Assembly: GCA_001969505.1 (NCBI GenBank)
Contig: LSSK01001825.1
Location: forward strand, 1-23,635
DNA from: Zancudomyces culisetae
Taxonomy: Eukaryota > Kickxellomycota > Harpellomycetes > Harpellales > Legeriomycetaceae
Length of the DNA: 23,635 nt
Reading direction: 5' to 3'
The notes under the pieces are model-generated. The model ran no database searches. It was given only the letters and a program-made list of their open reading frames with translations, and was not told where the DNA came from. A program made the position numbers and the translations under genes. This document shows, one piece after another, positions 9,008 through 17,874 of the stretch; positions within the stretch are counted from its first letter, which is position 1; each line of letters opens with the position of its first letter.

Positions 9008-10510
9008 TTAAGGATTGTAATATAAATTTGATTTTGCCTCGTCCTCCTTAGCGTAACTTTGTTCCAAAACTGCCTTCATTAAATCATCAATGTCAAAAAC
9101 ACCAGCATTTTTTACCTCCACCAACACGTCATTCAGTGTGTCACTAAAAGAACAACTACTATCTTGGGTGGGGTTTTTTGTCGAAATATGGACAAGGCCA
9201 TCTTTCCAGGTATAGGTACTGTTGTCCCTATCACGCTTTTTGTTGAGTGCCAAGGCCTTGCTATACCTTTTTGTAGGTCCATCAATCAATTGGAAGTGTA
9301 AAGCACCTATTTTCTCTGCTTTGGAGGTGTTTCTCATGCTTTCTACAGCAGAATCTAATATTGAGAAGTCTACTGTACTCGTGCTTTTAAGAATGATCCT
9401 TGGTCCTTTTGATACAATATCCTCTATTTCCTGGTCGCTGAGAGAAAGATCGGACAATGTCAAACTCATTATACTGATTGTATCGTCGTCGTTATCTACT
9501 GCATATATTGGAACCTGTGTGTTAAATTGTTTATTCTGCCCTTTGCGTTGTGGTTTCATCAGGTTCAATAGTGGCTGCGATGTTGGGGTTTCAAGATCTC
9601 CAGTGCAGCCTAGCTGACTCTCCTTTCTGAACTGGGTTTCCCGAACTGCAAATGAGCTGGTCATGCTACAGTAATTTTGCATTGCAACCAGGTTGGTATT
9701 GCTAACAGGGCTCATCTCGAACCCGAGATTTATTTTCTTAGCTTCCTCCTGTATTTCTCTTTGCTTGAGTATATTGGTAACCGGAAGGCCACTCTTGAGT
9801 TTTTCCACTACGCTCTTGTCTAAGTCAGCCCCATTAAACGAAAGCACCCCTTTTTCCTTATTTATATCCAGATATAACACATCGGCATATGCACAGTCAC
9901 CGGTCATGTATTGTCTCCTTAAAGGGTCTATGCTGCCATTATAGTCAAGTGGATTACTAATCACATCCTTTAACCCAACATTTTCGCTAAATCTGACAGC
10001 CTTTTTATCTTTTCTAGAAGATTTTTCGCTTTTTTTATTGTTACAGAGAATACCATATGTATGAGCCTGAGTATTTGGTGAAGACGCATTTTTGACTGAA
10101 TTTCTGTTGGTTATACCAGCCCAGTTGAACAAAGTATAATCAGATCCTCCAAAAATTGCTTTAGGGTTAAGCGTACTTTTTGATCCTGAGCTACCAAAAA
10201 TGGCTGACTTAAACAAGCTGGACTTTGATCCCAAACTGGGCACACGCTCAGCCTCCGCTCCTTTTCTCATTTTAACTATTTCTTCATCTTCGTTGTGCGT
10301 TTTGGAGAGTATGTTTAGCTATATGTTAGTTTTACGATTAAACTGTCAGTATTACACTAATAAATATATAAAATCATAAACACAAAAAATTTGGACACTT
10401 ACCTTGCCCTTGAGGCATTTGTTCTTTGTTCCCTTCAGCATCTTAGGTTTTCTAGCATTTCTACCTCTGGATCTCTTTTCTCCACCACCTGCAGTCAATA
10501 TCGAAATCAT
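9008..10510 (-). CDS. Disordered protein with PP1-docking-like motif, two exons
   Basis: Unrecognised protein of 472 aa. Exon 1 is 10510-10403 (36 codons from ATG, donor GTAAGT); the intron 10402-10319 ends in ACTAACATATAG, a good branch site very close to the acceptor; exon 2 is 10318-9008 (TAA). The frame is continuous through the junction into the long ORF. The N-terminus is strongly basic (EKRSRGRNARKPK), followed by two AIFG repeats (near 76 and 92). The rest is Ser/Lys/Asp-rich and probably disordered, with an acidic segment DNDDDTISIMSLTLSDLSLS. GILC (about 125-128) precedes KAVRF (about 142-146). This spacing resembles the SILK plus RVxF pair of protein phosphatase 1 regulators such as Spc105/KNL1, although GILC lacks the final basic residue. 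A PP1-binding or chromatin-associated role is inference. It converges with the helicase ending at 8709. Confidence 0.75.
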
Positions 10511-11195
10511 TTTCTCGAGTAATAAGTCGGAGATTTTGTCAATACTTGCTCCTAATCAATTGATGGCTTTTCAAGTCTGTATCTATTAGATATACTTATC
10601 GGTGTTGTTCTTTCTACCAGTTGAACCTCTGTTTGGGATAGCTAGAGTATTTTTTTTTGGTTTGTCGGGTTTTCGATGGATATACAACGTTTATATACTT
10701 TTTCTTTATCATTTTGGTAAACCTTGAACTCTCATTATTAAGTAGTAACCACTTCATTAACTTATAACTTTGAAATAACTGCAGTGAAACTATTTTTATT
10801 TCCGCTTCTCCCCCGCTCTCGCTATTTACCTGAGCTTAAATAACTGCATTTTCTCTCAATTTTTATCAGGTATGAGATTTAATAGTTAACTGACTTGCTT
10901 AGTAAATGACTCGAGATAAATATGGGGAAGTACGTGGGGTTTGCACAAGTGATGTATTTTTTTTTATCTTGAGTTTGTTCATATTTATGTATGTGCTTAA
11001 TAATCAATCCTATACATATAACTTTTCATAACTTGCACATCCAGCTGTTAAAATAATGGTTAACCCACACATTTAACTGTTGATTTTTTTTTTGATGGTA
11101 TCCAAAGTTACAATATAATAACTCAATAGCAGTATGGCGGATAACTCGCAAGATATGCTGATAAACACCGCAACTAATGTACTACCCCTCATCGT
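10511..11195. other. Intergenic, no gene recognised
   Basis: AT-rich sequence upstream of the 472-aa gene, presumably its promoter. The minus strand is open for about 15 codons before the chosen ATG at 10510, but that stretch has no in-frame ATG. A short minus-strand open stretch at about 11040-11175 might continue the remnant at 11196-11458, but the link is unproven. Confidence 0.35.
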
Positions 11196-11458
11196 TTAAT
11201 GGTATGGAACTGTACCCATCACCTTTTTTAAGCAGTTCTCGCAGTAAAGTTCAAGCTTTGAGTATTCAAATTCATCAAGAATGAATATAGCATCGTTAAA
11301 AGATATCCATTTCACTTCATCTTTCCTATTTTATAAGGTTTCTTTCATCACATTCACTTTTTGATTTACAATAACCACACATAACACAGATGTATTCTCA
11401 CCTCTTTCATAAAATCAAACTGACATTCTCTTCTCGTAAAACCGAAATTATTTTTCAT
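11196..11458 (-). pseudogene. Protein-like exon pair, hidden or decaying gene
   Basis: Two minus-strand stretches read as protein. 11325-11196 follows an ATAG acceptor and gives KDEVKWISFNDAIFILDEF, then EYSKLELYCENCLKK, ending in TAA or in a donor (GTGATG) after LKK. 11458-11402 reads KNNFGFTRRECQFDFMKE and ends at a GTGAGA donor. The composition and the CxxC after a hydrophobic strand recall the entry to a zinc finger, such as the MYND finger in SET/SMYD proteins, but this is weak. The two pieces do not join in phase with the obvious splice sites, so either an exon is missing from my model or the gene is decaying. A further possible first exon (MAKGLK followed by GTATGT) lies near 11550-11570. 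Confidence 0.4.
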
Positions 11459-12148
11459 AAGTTTCAAACAGTGATATATTTTTAGTTTTGTGGAGATCAT
11501 ATAAAAAATTACAGTTTTTGAAAATGAACAGTTAGTCTAAACATACCTTTAAGGCCTTTGGCCATGAATAGCACTATAATACCAACATATCAACCACTCT
11601 GTGCTAACCGTTGGCTCTTTTTTTACTAATGATTTCTTTTTTTGATAGTTCAGAACCAAGACTGATTGTTTGTGTGGGTAGCATGGAATCTAGATCCCCA
11701 AAACCACGGATACATTTATCTATCTATACATCAACTTGTACTGTGGATGTAAACTTAATCCAATTGCATAAAGTAAGCTGCTCTGGTGTTCAATTGGCAC
11801 TTAACTGGGCTCCTGGCCTGCTGTTATTGTCGCGAAAACTTTTGATTTTTTTTTTTAAATTTTCGGATCAATAATCGGCTTGTCGTATGGTATACTATTT
11901 CATGTTCTACTTAGCGAAAAGCATCAAGTATCACTTGGATCGGGTCAATTTCTATTTGATATTAATTTATCGTATATACATTTTATTTCGGAAAGGTTAG
12001 TTTATCAACTATTTACAATAAGCTCATTTACACAGGTTCTACGAAATATCTCCAATTAATTAACCAATAAGACCAGAAAGCTCTTGAGCATTGAAACTAA
12101 ACGACAAGCCAAAAGAAACGAAGTCTGGTTTTCTTTATTTTTTTAGGA
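11459..12148. other. Intergenic, upstream of the carrier pseudogene
   Basis: AT-rich, with no supported gene beyond the possible upstream exon near 11550-11570. The plus-strand ORF 11611-11874 has no recognisable motif and low-complexity ends. Confidence 0.35.
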
Positions 12149-12157
12149 TATATAAAA
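12149..12157 (+). promoter_or_regulatory. TATA box of the carrier pseudogene
   Basis: TATATAAAA about 65 nt upstream of the ATG at 12222, followed by a pyrimidine-rich leader. The core promoter looks intact although the frame is interrupted. Confidence 0.55.
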
Positions 12158-12221
12158 TCTATATATTTTTTCCCCTCCACTATAACTTCCAAAAGGGTTT
12201 ATTAAGGAATATATAGAAAGG

Positions 12222-13145
12222 ATGTCCAAAAAAAAATAATCCACAACTATGCAGCAAGCTGTTGACTTCTAAGCCGATCTTTTGGTTGGAGGTATCTCAG
12301 CCGCCGCCTCAAAGACTGCAGTAGCTCTAATTGAGAGAGTCAGGCTTTTGCTCCAAGTCCAAGCTTCAAACAAGCAAATCTCTGCCGATAAGAGATACAA
12401 GGGGATTATGGATGCATTCCGACGTACCCCAACTGAACAAGGTGTTGCATCCTTCTGGCGTGGAAACTTTTCCAACGTAATCAGATACTTTCCAACACAA
12501 GCATTGAACTTTGCATTCAAGGACAAGTACAAGAACATGTTCCCTAAGTACAACCCAAGTACAGACTTCTGGAAGTTCTTTGGAACCAACATGGCATCAG
12601 GAGGTTTTGCTGGAGCCACATCCTTGTTGTTTGTATACCCACTTGACTTTGCCCGTACACGTATGGCCGTAGACGTCGGAACAGGTGCCAACCATCAATT
12701 CCACGGATTGGGACACTGTATTTCAACAATCTAAAAGAAGAACGGAGTTGATGGACTTTACCAAGGATTTGGCGTTTCAGTTATGGGAACTATTGTGTAC
12801 AGAGCCGCATACTTCGGAGGTTACGACACATTGAAATCAGTTTTGTTCCCAGACAAGAACAAGAAGCCAGGATTCTTTGCCTTATGGTTGGTTGCTCAAT
12901 CTGTCACTGTTGTTGACGGTCTTATCTCATACCCTCTTGATACCGTCCGTCGTCGCCTTATGATGCAGTCCGGAACTGGAACTGTTATGTACACAGGTAC
13001 TCTTGACTGCTTCGTCAAACTATAAAAGAAGAGTGGGTCAAAGATGTTCTTCAACGGAGGTTTATCCAACCTTCTCCGCGGTACTGGCAGTGCATTGGTA
13101 CTGGTATTCTACGATCAAGTCAAGGCTATGCTCACCAACAAATGA
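12222..13145 (+). pseudogene. AAC: ADP/ATP carrier with four in-frame TAA codons
   Basis: From ATG 12222 to TGA 13143-13145 there is one unbroken register of 307 codons, the usual length of mitochondrial inner-membrane ADP/ATP carriers, with all three carrier repeats. It is interrupted by TAA at 12237, 12270, 12732 and 13023 (codons 6, 17, 171, 268); there are no indels and no internal TAG or TGA. Family features include [27 protein letters not shown] in repeat 2 and PLDTVR in repeat 3. Decay is visible elsewhere: the first repeat has LIERVR in place of PIERVK, and the RRRMMM nucleotide-carrier signature reads RRRLMM. Codon use is strongly biased (all 12 Tyr codons are TAC), as in a highly expressed gene, so inactivation may be recent. 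The last two stops sit at equivalent places in repeats 2 and 3, each followed by AAGAAG. Other genes here end in TAA, so general TAA reassignment is unlikely. Confidence 0.88.
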
Positions 13146-13478
13146 ATTTACTAGGTCTGACTTGTTTATTAATAACTTTGATTTTTTGGTTATTAAACAT
13201 TATACTTTATATTTACGAATACAAAAAGTCAAAAATAATTAAGGGAGCACAAGTTAGTGGTATAACCCAAGAGCAAGGATTTGGTGTTCATGCAATTGTC
13301 TCATATTTGGTGGCATCGACACCAGTCATCCACTTTGCCTGTTGTAGTTTATAAATAATTTTGATTTTATCCGATCTGATAAATTCATTAGCACTTAAAA
13401 AAATTTTTTTTATTTGAAAAAATTTTTAATCATATTTAAAAGCTTTTAAATTTCCATTAGTAAAAAAAAACGGACGTG
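13146..13478. other. HAS1 upstream region
   Basis: This contains the paired RRPE-like elements annotated separately. An ORF ending near 13354 (last part reading SGITQEQGFGVHAIVSYL) is not recognised and is probably fortuitous or a fragment. Confidence 0.4.
13397..13427. promoter_or_regulatory. Two RRPE-like elements upstream of HAS1
   Basis: A7T8 at 13397-13411 and TGAAAAAATTTTT at 13415-13427 match the rRNA-processing element (AAAAWTTTT) that marks yeast ribosome-biogenesis promoters. They lie 50-80 nt upstream of the start codon of a ribosome-biogenesis helicase. No PAC element (GATGAG) is seen nearby. Confidence 0.6.
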
Positions 13479-15305
13479 ATGAATAGTACAACAATGGAGG
13501 CAAATACGAAAAACATAGAAGGGAAGAAAAGAAAGAGAAGAAGAAGCAAGGGAGACAAGAAAGCTGATTCAAATGAGGCTAGCGAAACTGTAGCCGCTGT
13601 TGGTGTAGATAAAACAGAGGAAAATGTTGAAAACGCTGAAGAGCAAAAGGCGGAGGCTGAGGTTGAAGCCGAAGTAGAGGCAAAAGCAGAAGCGGAAGAG
13701 GCTGATGTTGAGGATGCTGAAGAGTCAGAAGAGCCTGTAGCTAAAAAGGCCAAAAAAGAAGGAAAGAAAAAAGGTGGAAAGGCAAGTACAGAGCAAAATG
13801 AAAAGGTCGAAGTTGAATATGAATTTGAAAAGCTACCCATTACAGATCTTACAAAGCAGGGAATAAAAGAAATGGGTTTTGAAAAGATGACAGAAGTGCA
13901 AGCCAGAACAATACCGCCATTGCTTGCGGGCAGAGATGTGCTTGGTGCAGCAAAGACAGGTTCAGGAAAGACCCTAGCGTTTTTGGTCCCAGCGATCGAA
14001 CTACTGAGCAAGCTCAAGTACAAGCCCAGAAACGGTACAGGAGTGATAATAATCTCACCAACAAGAGAATTGTGTCTACAAATATTTACCGTGCTTAAAG
14101 AGTTGATGCGATTCCACAGTCAAACTTATGGTGTGGTTATTGGTGGAGCAAACAGAAAGGCAGAGGCAGACAAACTTGTTAAGGGCGTAAATATAGTTGT
14201 GGGAACACCAGGGAGGTTGTTAGATCATTTGCAAAACACCAAAGGCTTTGTCTTCAAAAACTTGAAGAGTTTAATTATCGACGAGGCTGACCGGATATTG
14301 GAGGCAGGGTTTGAGGATGAAATGAGAGCCATCATCAACATTTTGCCTAAAAATGATGGAAGACAGACAGTATTGTTTAGTGCAACACAAACTACAAAGG
14401 TGGAGGACTTGGCGCGGATATCTTTGAAGAAGGGACCACTCTACATTAATGTAGATGACAAAAAGGAAGAAGCAACAGTGGATAACCTGGAACAAGGATA
14501 TGTAGTTACAGATAGCGATGAGAGATTTTTACTTCTCTTTACATTTTTGAAAAAGAATCTATCCAGCAACAAGAAAATAATTGTGTTTTTCTCGTCCTGC
14601 AACTCGGTAAAATATCACAGTGAGCTGTTGAATTTCATCGATATCCCTGTTATCGATCTTCACGGAAAACAGAAGCAACAAAAACGCACAAACACATTCT
14701 TCGAATTTGTTAATGCGAAGAGTGGTATTCTTTTATGCACCAATGTGGCGGCAAGAGGTTTGGATATTCCTAAGGTTGACTGGATTATCCAATATGATCC
14801 TCCAGATGATCCACGTGATTACATTCATCGTGTGGGACGAACTGCTCGTGCAGGTAAGAGCGGAAAGAGTTTGCTCTTTTTGCTTCCCTCGGAGCTAGGA
14901 TTTTTAAGGTATCTGAAACAATCAAAGGTCACTCTCAGTGAATATATATTCCCAAAGAATAAAATAGCCAAGATCCAGCCTCAGCTTGAAAGTCTGATTG
15001 AAAAGAACTACTACTTGAACAAATCTGCTCGTGATGGTTATAGATCCTACCTCCAAGCGTATGGAAGTTACCAGCTCAAGACAATCTTTGACCTAAATAA
15101 ATTAGACTTGGTCAAAGTTGCGAAATCGTTTGGCTTTAGCATTCCTCCAAAGGTCAATATCAAATTAGGAAATTCAGCAAACTCTGGGCCCGCAAGAAGG
15201 GAAGGAGGTATTAATGGAAAGTATTCCTCTGCTGATGCCTCTTCTAGGCTTTATCAGAAAAGCAGATCCGCATTTAACGATAAATCCAGACAATGGTCGA
15301 AATAA
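13479..15305 (+). CDS. HAS1: ATP-dependent RNA helicase Has1
   Basis: Nucleolar DEAD-box helicase needed for 40S and 60S ribosome biogenesis. 608 aa, intronless. The first ATG is at 13479. An N-terminal tail of about 110 residues has a Lys/Arg cluster ([13 protein letters not shown]) followed by an Ala/Glu-rich low-complexity segment and a second basic patch. The core is canonical: Q motif with [18 protein letters not shown], motif [10 protein letters not shown] (about 157-165), Ia SPTRELC, GG, Ib TPGR, II DEAD (about 268-271), III SAT (about 301-303), [36 protein letters not shown]. Hallmarks of Has1 over other DEAD proteins are [42 protein letters not shown] near the C-terminus and a basic tail. 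It is slightly longer than the about 505-aa S. cerevisiae protein because of the N-terminal tail. CTG codons fall at positions I recall as conserved leucines. Confidence 0.97.
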   Translation: MNSTTMEANTKNIEGKKRKRRRSKGDKKADSNEASETVAAVGVDKTEENVENAEEQKAEAEVEAEVEAKAEAEEADVEDAEESEEPVAKKAKKEGKKKGGKASTEQNEKVEVEYEFEKLPITDLTKQGIKEMGFEKMTEVQARTIPPLLAGRDVLGAAKTGSGKTLAFLVPAIELLSKLKYKPRNGTGVIIISPTRELCLQIFTVLKELMRFHSQTYGVVIGGANRKAEADKLVKGVNIVVGTPGRLLDHLQNTKGFVFKNLKSLIIDEADRILEAGFEDEMRAIINILPKNDGRQTVLFSATQTTKVEDLARISLKKGPLYINVDDKKEEATVDNLEQGYVVTDSDERFLLLFTFLKKNLSSNKKIIVFFSSCNSVKYHSELLNFIDIPVIDLHGKQKQQKRTNTFFEFVNAKSGILLCTNVAARGLDIPKVDWIIQYDPPDDPRDYIHRVGRTARAGKSGKSLLFLLPSELGFLRYLKQSKVTLSEYIFPKNKIAKIQPQLESLIEKNYYLNKSARDGYRSYLQAYGSYQLKTIFDLNKLDLVKVAKSFGFSIPPKVNIKLGNSANSGPARREGGINGKYSSADASSRLYQKSRSAFNDKSRQWSK

Positions 15306-15512
15306 TTAAGATTAAACATTTTATGACCCTTTTCTAGCCCCTAATTTGTGTACATTTTTTTTCTGTGAATACATTATTTTATCCTTGTTAACCGTACTAA
15401 CGCTAAAGAGCATCAGAATTGCAATTGGTGTTTCCGAAAACCCAAAAAAATGAAAATGACAGTCTTTTTTATTTGTTTGGAGGAGATCCCTCTTTGCTCG
15501 AGTTGGTGGATG

Positions 15513-15526
15513 TACGGGATCCCGTA
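15513..15526. promoter_or_regulatory. Palindrome TACGGGATCCCGTA
   Basis: Perfect 14-bp palindrome in AT-rich DNA containing CGG-N4-CCG. Inverted CGG/CCG half-sites are typical targets of fungal Zn2Cys6 dimers. It lies about 210 nt after HAS1 and about 810 nt before the reductase ATG. Confidence 0.5.
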
Positions 15527-16062
15527 ATAAAAAAAAAGAAAGAGAGAGTAATGTCAGGTAGAGGGTGTGCTACCAATGCTTGGTTATAGAAAACACCTTG
15601 CTTAGTTATTCTACCTCTAAAACAAAATGAAAATTATTTTTTTATAGCACCACCAATCTTGAAAGCGGTAACATGCCCGTTTATTTGTTTGTATATTCCG
15701 AGCAGCCATGATTGTTTGAATTGGTACAATTCTGAAAATTAGATAGGAATATGCTTGAGTGATAAACTAGACTCTGCCATATAACGCACTATTCGATGCT
15801 TGTAGCTTTTTGCGTTGATAAACCCTCTTTTTTTTTAATTTCAACGGGGAGTTGAGACAGGCCTTTCCATCATCAACAAAAAAAAATATACGACCCCAAA
15901 AAAAGAAAATATCCAATAAAAAACAAAATCTGGTTTGCAAATATTAAGTCCGCTGTGCTAAGCACATATGCAGAAAAGGCCATCTTTTAAGTCTTTAGCA
16001 AATCCCCTAACTAGCAATAAAATTGCGAATGTTTGCATGTTTTTCCTGCAATGATATTGGCC

Positions 16063-16147
16063 TTTTGATTACTAATGCGTGTGAATGTGTGATATTTTCA
16101 TTATTTTCAATATTTGCATTATGAATTTTGATTATTAATGCTTGTGA
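16063..16147. repeat. Imperfect 22-bp direct repeat upstream of the reductase
   Basis: TTTTGATTACTAATGCGTGT (plus GA) at 16063-16084 recurs with two mismatches at 16126-16147 (TTTTGATTATTAATGCTTGT plus GA). Spacing is 63 nt start to start, and it lies 190-270 nt upstream of the ATG at 16335. Possible paired regulatory sites. Confidence 0.6.
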
Positions 16148-16218
16148 GGAAAGTTGCTAAGCAGAAACAGGATTCGTACTGAAATGAAAATCCAAAATAC
16201 CAGTTATCATCTCAGCTG

Positions 16219-16226
16219 TATATAAA
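16219..16226 (+). promoter_or_regulatory. TATA box of the reductase gene
   Basis: TATATAAA 109 nt upstream of the start codon, followed by an A-rich leader ending AACTTACTTGCAAAATG. Confidence 0.6.
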
Positions 16227-16334
16227 TATCCCAGCTATCCCGCTTTCGCTTGCTTTTAAATAAAGTTTTGAAAAAAAAACATCAAAATAAAAGTAAACAA
16301 ATACACCTCCCAAATAAGATAACTTACTTGCAAA

Positions 16335-17165
16335 ATGAGTTCCAAGCTGATAGTTGTTACAGGTTCAAATAAGGGGTTGGGAAGAGCCTTAGTCAGAAAG
16401 TTGGTGGTAGAGTCAAAAGGACCGCTCACTATCTATATGACCTCTAGAGATAGCAGTAAAGGTATGTCAGCACTTCAAGAGATTAAAAGCGAGCTTCCTA
16501 CTGGTTCCAAGGTCGATCTGGAGTTCTATCCGCTAGACATAACAGATAAGCAAAGCATTCACTCGTTCACTAAGCACATGGAAAAGATGGGCACTCCATG
16601 TATTGATGTAATGGTACACAACGCTGGTGTTTACTTTAAAGGCGCATCCGATTATGCACATGCAGAAAAGACGATAAGATGCAATTACAATAGTACTATT
16701 GAGCTCAACGACGCAATAATGCCTCTTATCAAAAGCAACGGACGTGTGCTCTTTGTAAGTAGTATGTTGGGAAACTTGAGCCAATATCCCGCCTCCATCA
16801 GAGAGGAATATTTATCTGAAACACTGACTGTAGACCAGTTGAACCAGCTGCAGGAGAAGTTCTTGACATCCTTTAAGGAGGGAACACTCAAAGAGAAGGG
16901 ATACCCCAGTGATTCATACAATGTATCAAAAACCGGCGTCACAACCTACTGCAGAATTTTGGCGAAAATGTATAAAGATGACCCCAGGCACATATTCTTT
17001 GCCGCTCTTCATCCTGGATGGGTGAAAACCGATATGGGTGGATCCGAGGCACCACTTTCTCTTGAAGAGGGTATCCAAACCCAATACTACTTAGTGACAG
17101 AACCCTTGCAAAATCTAAAGGCCAATGGGCTTTATTATAGCAATAAGGCCGTAGCTAACCCTTGA
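16335..17165 (+). CDS. Short-chain carbonyl reductase, CBR1-like
   Basis: 276-aa classical SDR, intronless, probably an NADPH-dependent cytosolic carbonyl reductase. Rossmann motif TGSNKGLG (9-16), HNAG in place of NNAG (95-98), structural Asn near 117-119, catalytic Ser142/143 in VLFVSSM, YNVSK with Tyr195 and Lys199, and HPGWVKTDMGG (226-236). About 50 residues separate the catalytic Ser from the Tyr, including the SETLTVDQL segment; this insertion is characteristic of the monomeric carbonyl reductase (human CBR1) type and absent from shorter tetrameric SDRs. The overall length matches CBR1 (about 277 aa). An Arg follows the second strand (TSRD), consistent with NADPH preference. The substrate cannot be told from sequence; reactive aldehydes, quinones or ketones are likely. 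Confidence 0.92.
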   Translation: MSSKLIVVTGSNKGLGRALVRKLVVESKGPLTIYMTSRDSSKGMSALQEIKSELPTGSKVDLEFYPLDITDKQSIHSFTKHMEKMGTPCIDVMVHNAGVYFKGASDYAHAEKTIRCNYNSTIELNDAIMPLIKSNGRVLFVSSMLGNLSQYPASIREEYLSETLTVDQLNQLQEKFLTSFKEGTLKEKGYPSDSYNVSKTGVTTYCRILAKMYKDDPRHIFFAALHPGWVKTDMGGSEAPLSLEEGIQTQYYLVTEPLQNLKANGLYYSNKAVANP

Positions 17166-17874
17166 GTACATATCGTTCATTTTTCTATTTAATTAGTTTA
17201 TGCTTGGTGTCGGTTTTTTTTTTGTTGTAAAAATAATAAAACTTGATCAGATGAGTGATTTGTGGGGCTCTTTATATTGATTTCCTAGCAGTTAGTTACG
17301 CTTTGGCGAAGGATGTAGGGCTGTATAGTAAGAAAAATCCTGAACATTATGCTCCTTAGTTATACTTTTTCTCGTGTAAGTGGATATAACACATGCTTGT
17401 GTACTTCAAATAGGGAATTGCCTCCATGATGATTGCAGAGGCATAAAACCGGTGTGTTATCAGCTTTCCCACCCTTTCTTTTCCTTAATAAAAAGGATGT
17501 TATCAGCTAGATATTTATGGGTCAGTGTACTCGGTTTTTGAGTTACGAGCTGTTTTATTTTTGTGTAGTGCAGTCTCCAGACCAGGTGATGTCTGATGAC
17601 ATAAATTGTGACGCATTCTGCTGACACTATTTACGACGAATCGTTACCTGGACTGTGCACAACAGACTTGAAGAATGAAAAACACAAGTCCGATTTTTTC
17701 CTTTTTTGTGGTCAGATAAATTATATATTATATATTATAACCAGAACAACTATTTGAAATGTACGATTAAAAGGTATAAACCAAAAAGACTAGAGTCCCT
17801 TAGTTGTTGCTGGATACAAATAAAATTATACCATAAAACTACTCATAAATATAATCATAACGGTGGTGTTTTTT
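17166..17874. other. Convergent intergenic region
   Basis: About 700 bp between the convergent reductase and transporter genes. It is AT-rich, with a TTATATATTATATATTATAA stretch near 17718-17738 and T-runs suitable for 3'-end formation. I see no gene. The plus-strand ORF 17706-17942 overlaps the transporter 3' end and is not credible. Confidence 0.45.

Larger units (their letters stand above)
15306..16334. other. Intergenic between HAS1 and the reductase gene
   Basis: About 1 kb with no ORF of note. It contains a 14-bp palindrome at 15513-15526, a 22-bp imperfect direct repeat at 16063 and 16126, and the TATA box at 16219 for the downstream gene. Confidence 0.5.

Noticed and set aside
11611-11874. 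Plus-strand 87-codon ORF
   Set aside because: No motif or coherent hydrophobic pattern; it ends in a homopolymer-driven FFF run.
12222-13145. TAA as a sense codon in this genome
   Set aside because: HAS1, the Mrh4-like helicase and the 472-aa gene all end in TAA at sensible C-termini, and the helicase and reductase reading frames contain no internal TAA. Reassignment is not supported outside the carrier.
13142-13354. ORF after the carrier ending IHFACCSL
   Set aside because: Possible fragment, but no family recognised; the first half is an AT-rich random reading.
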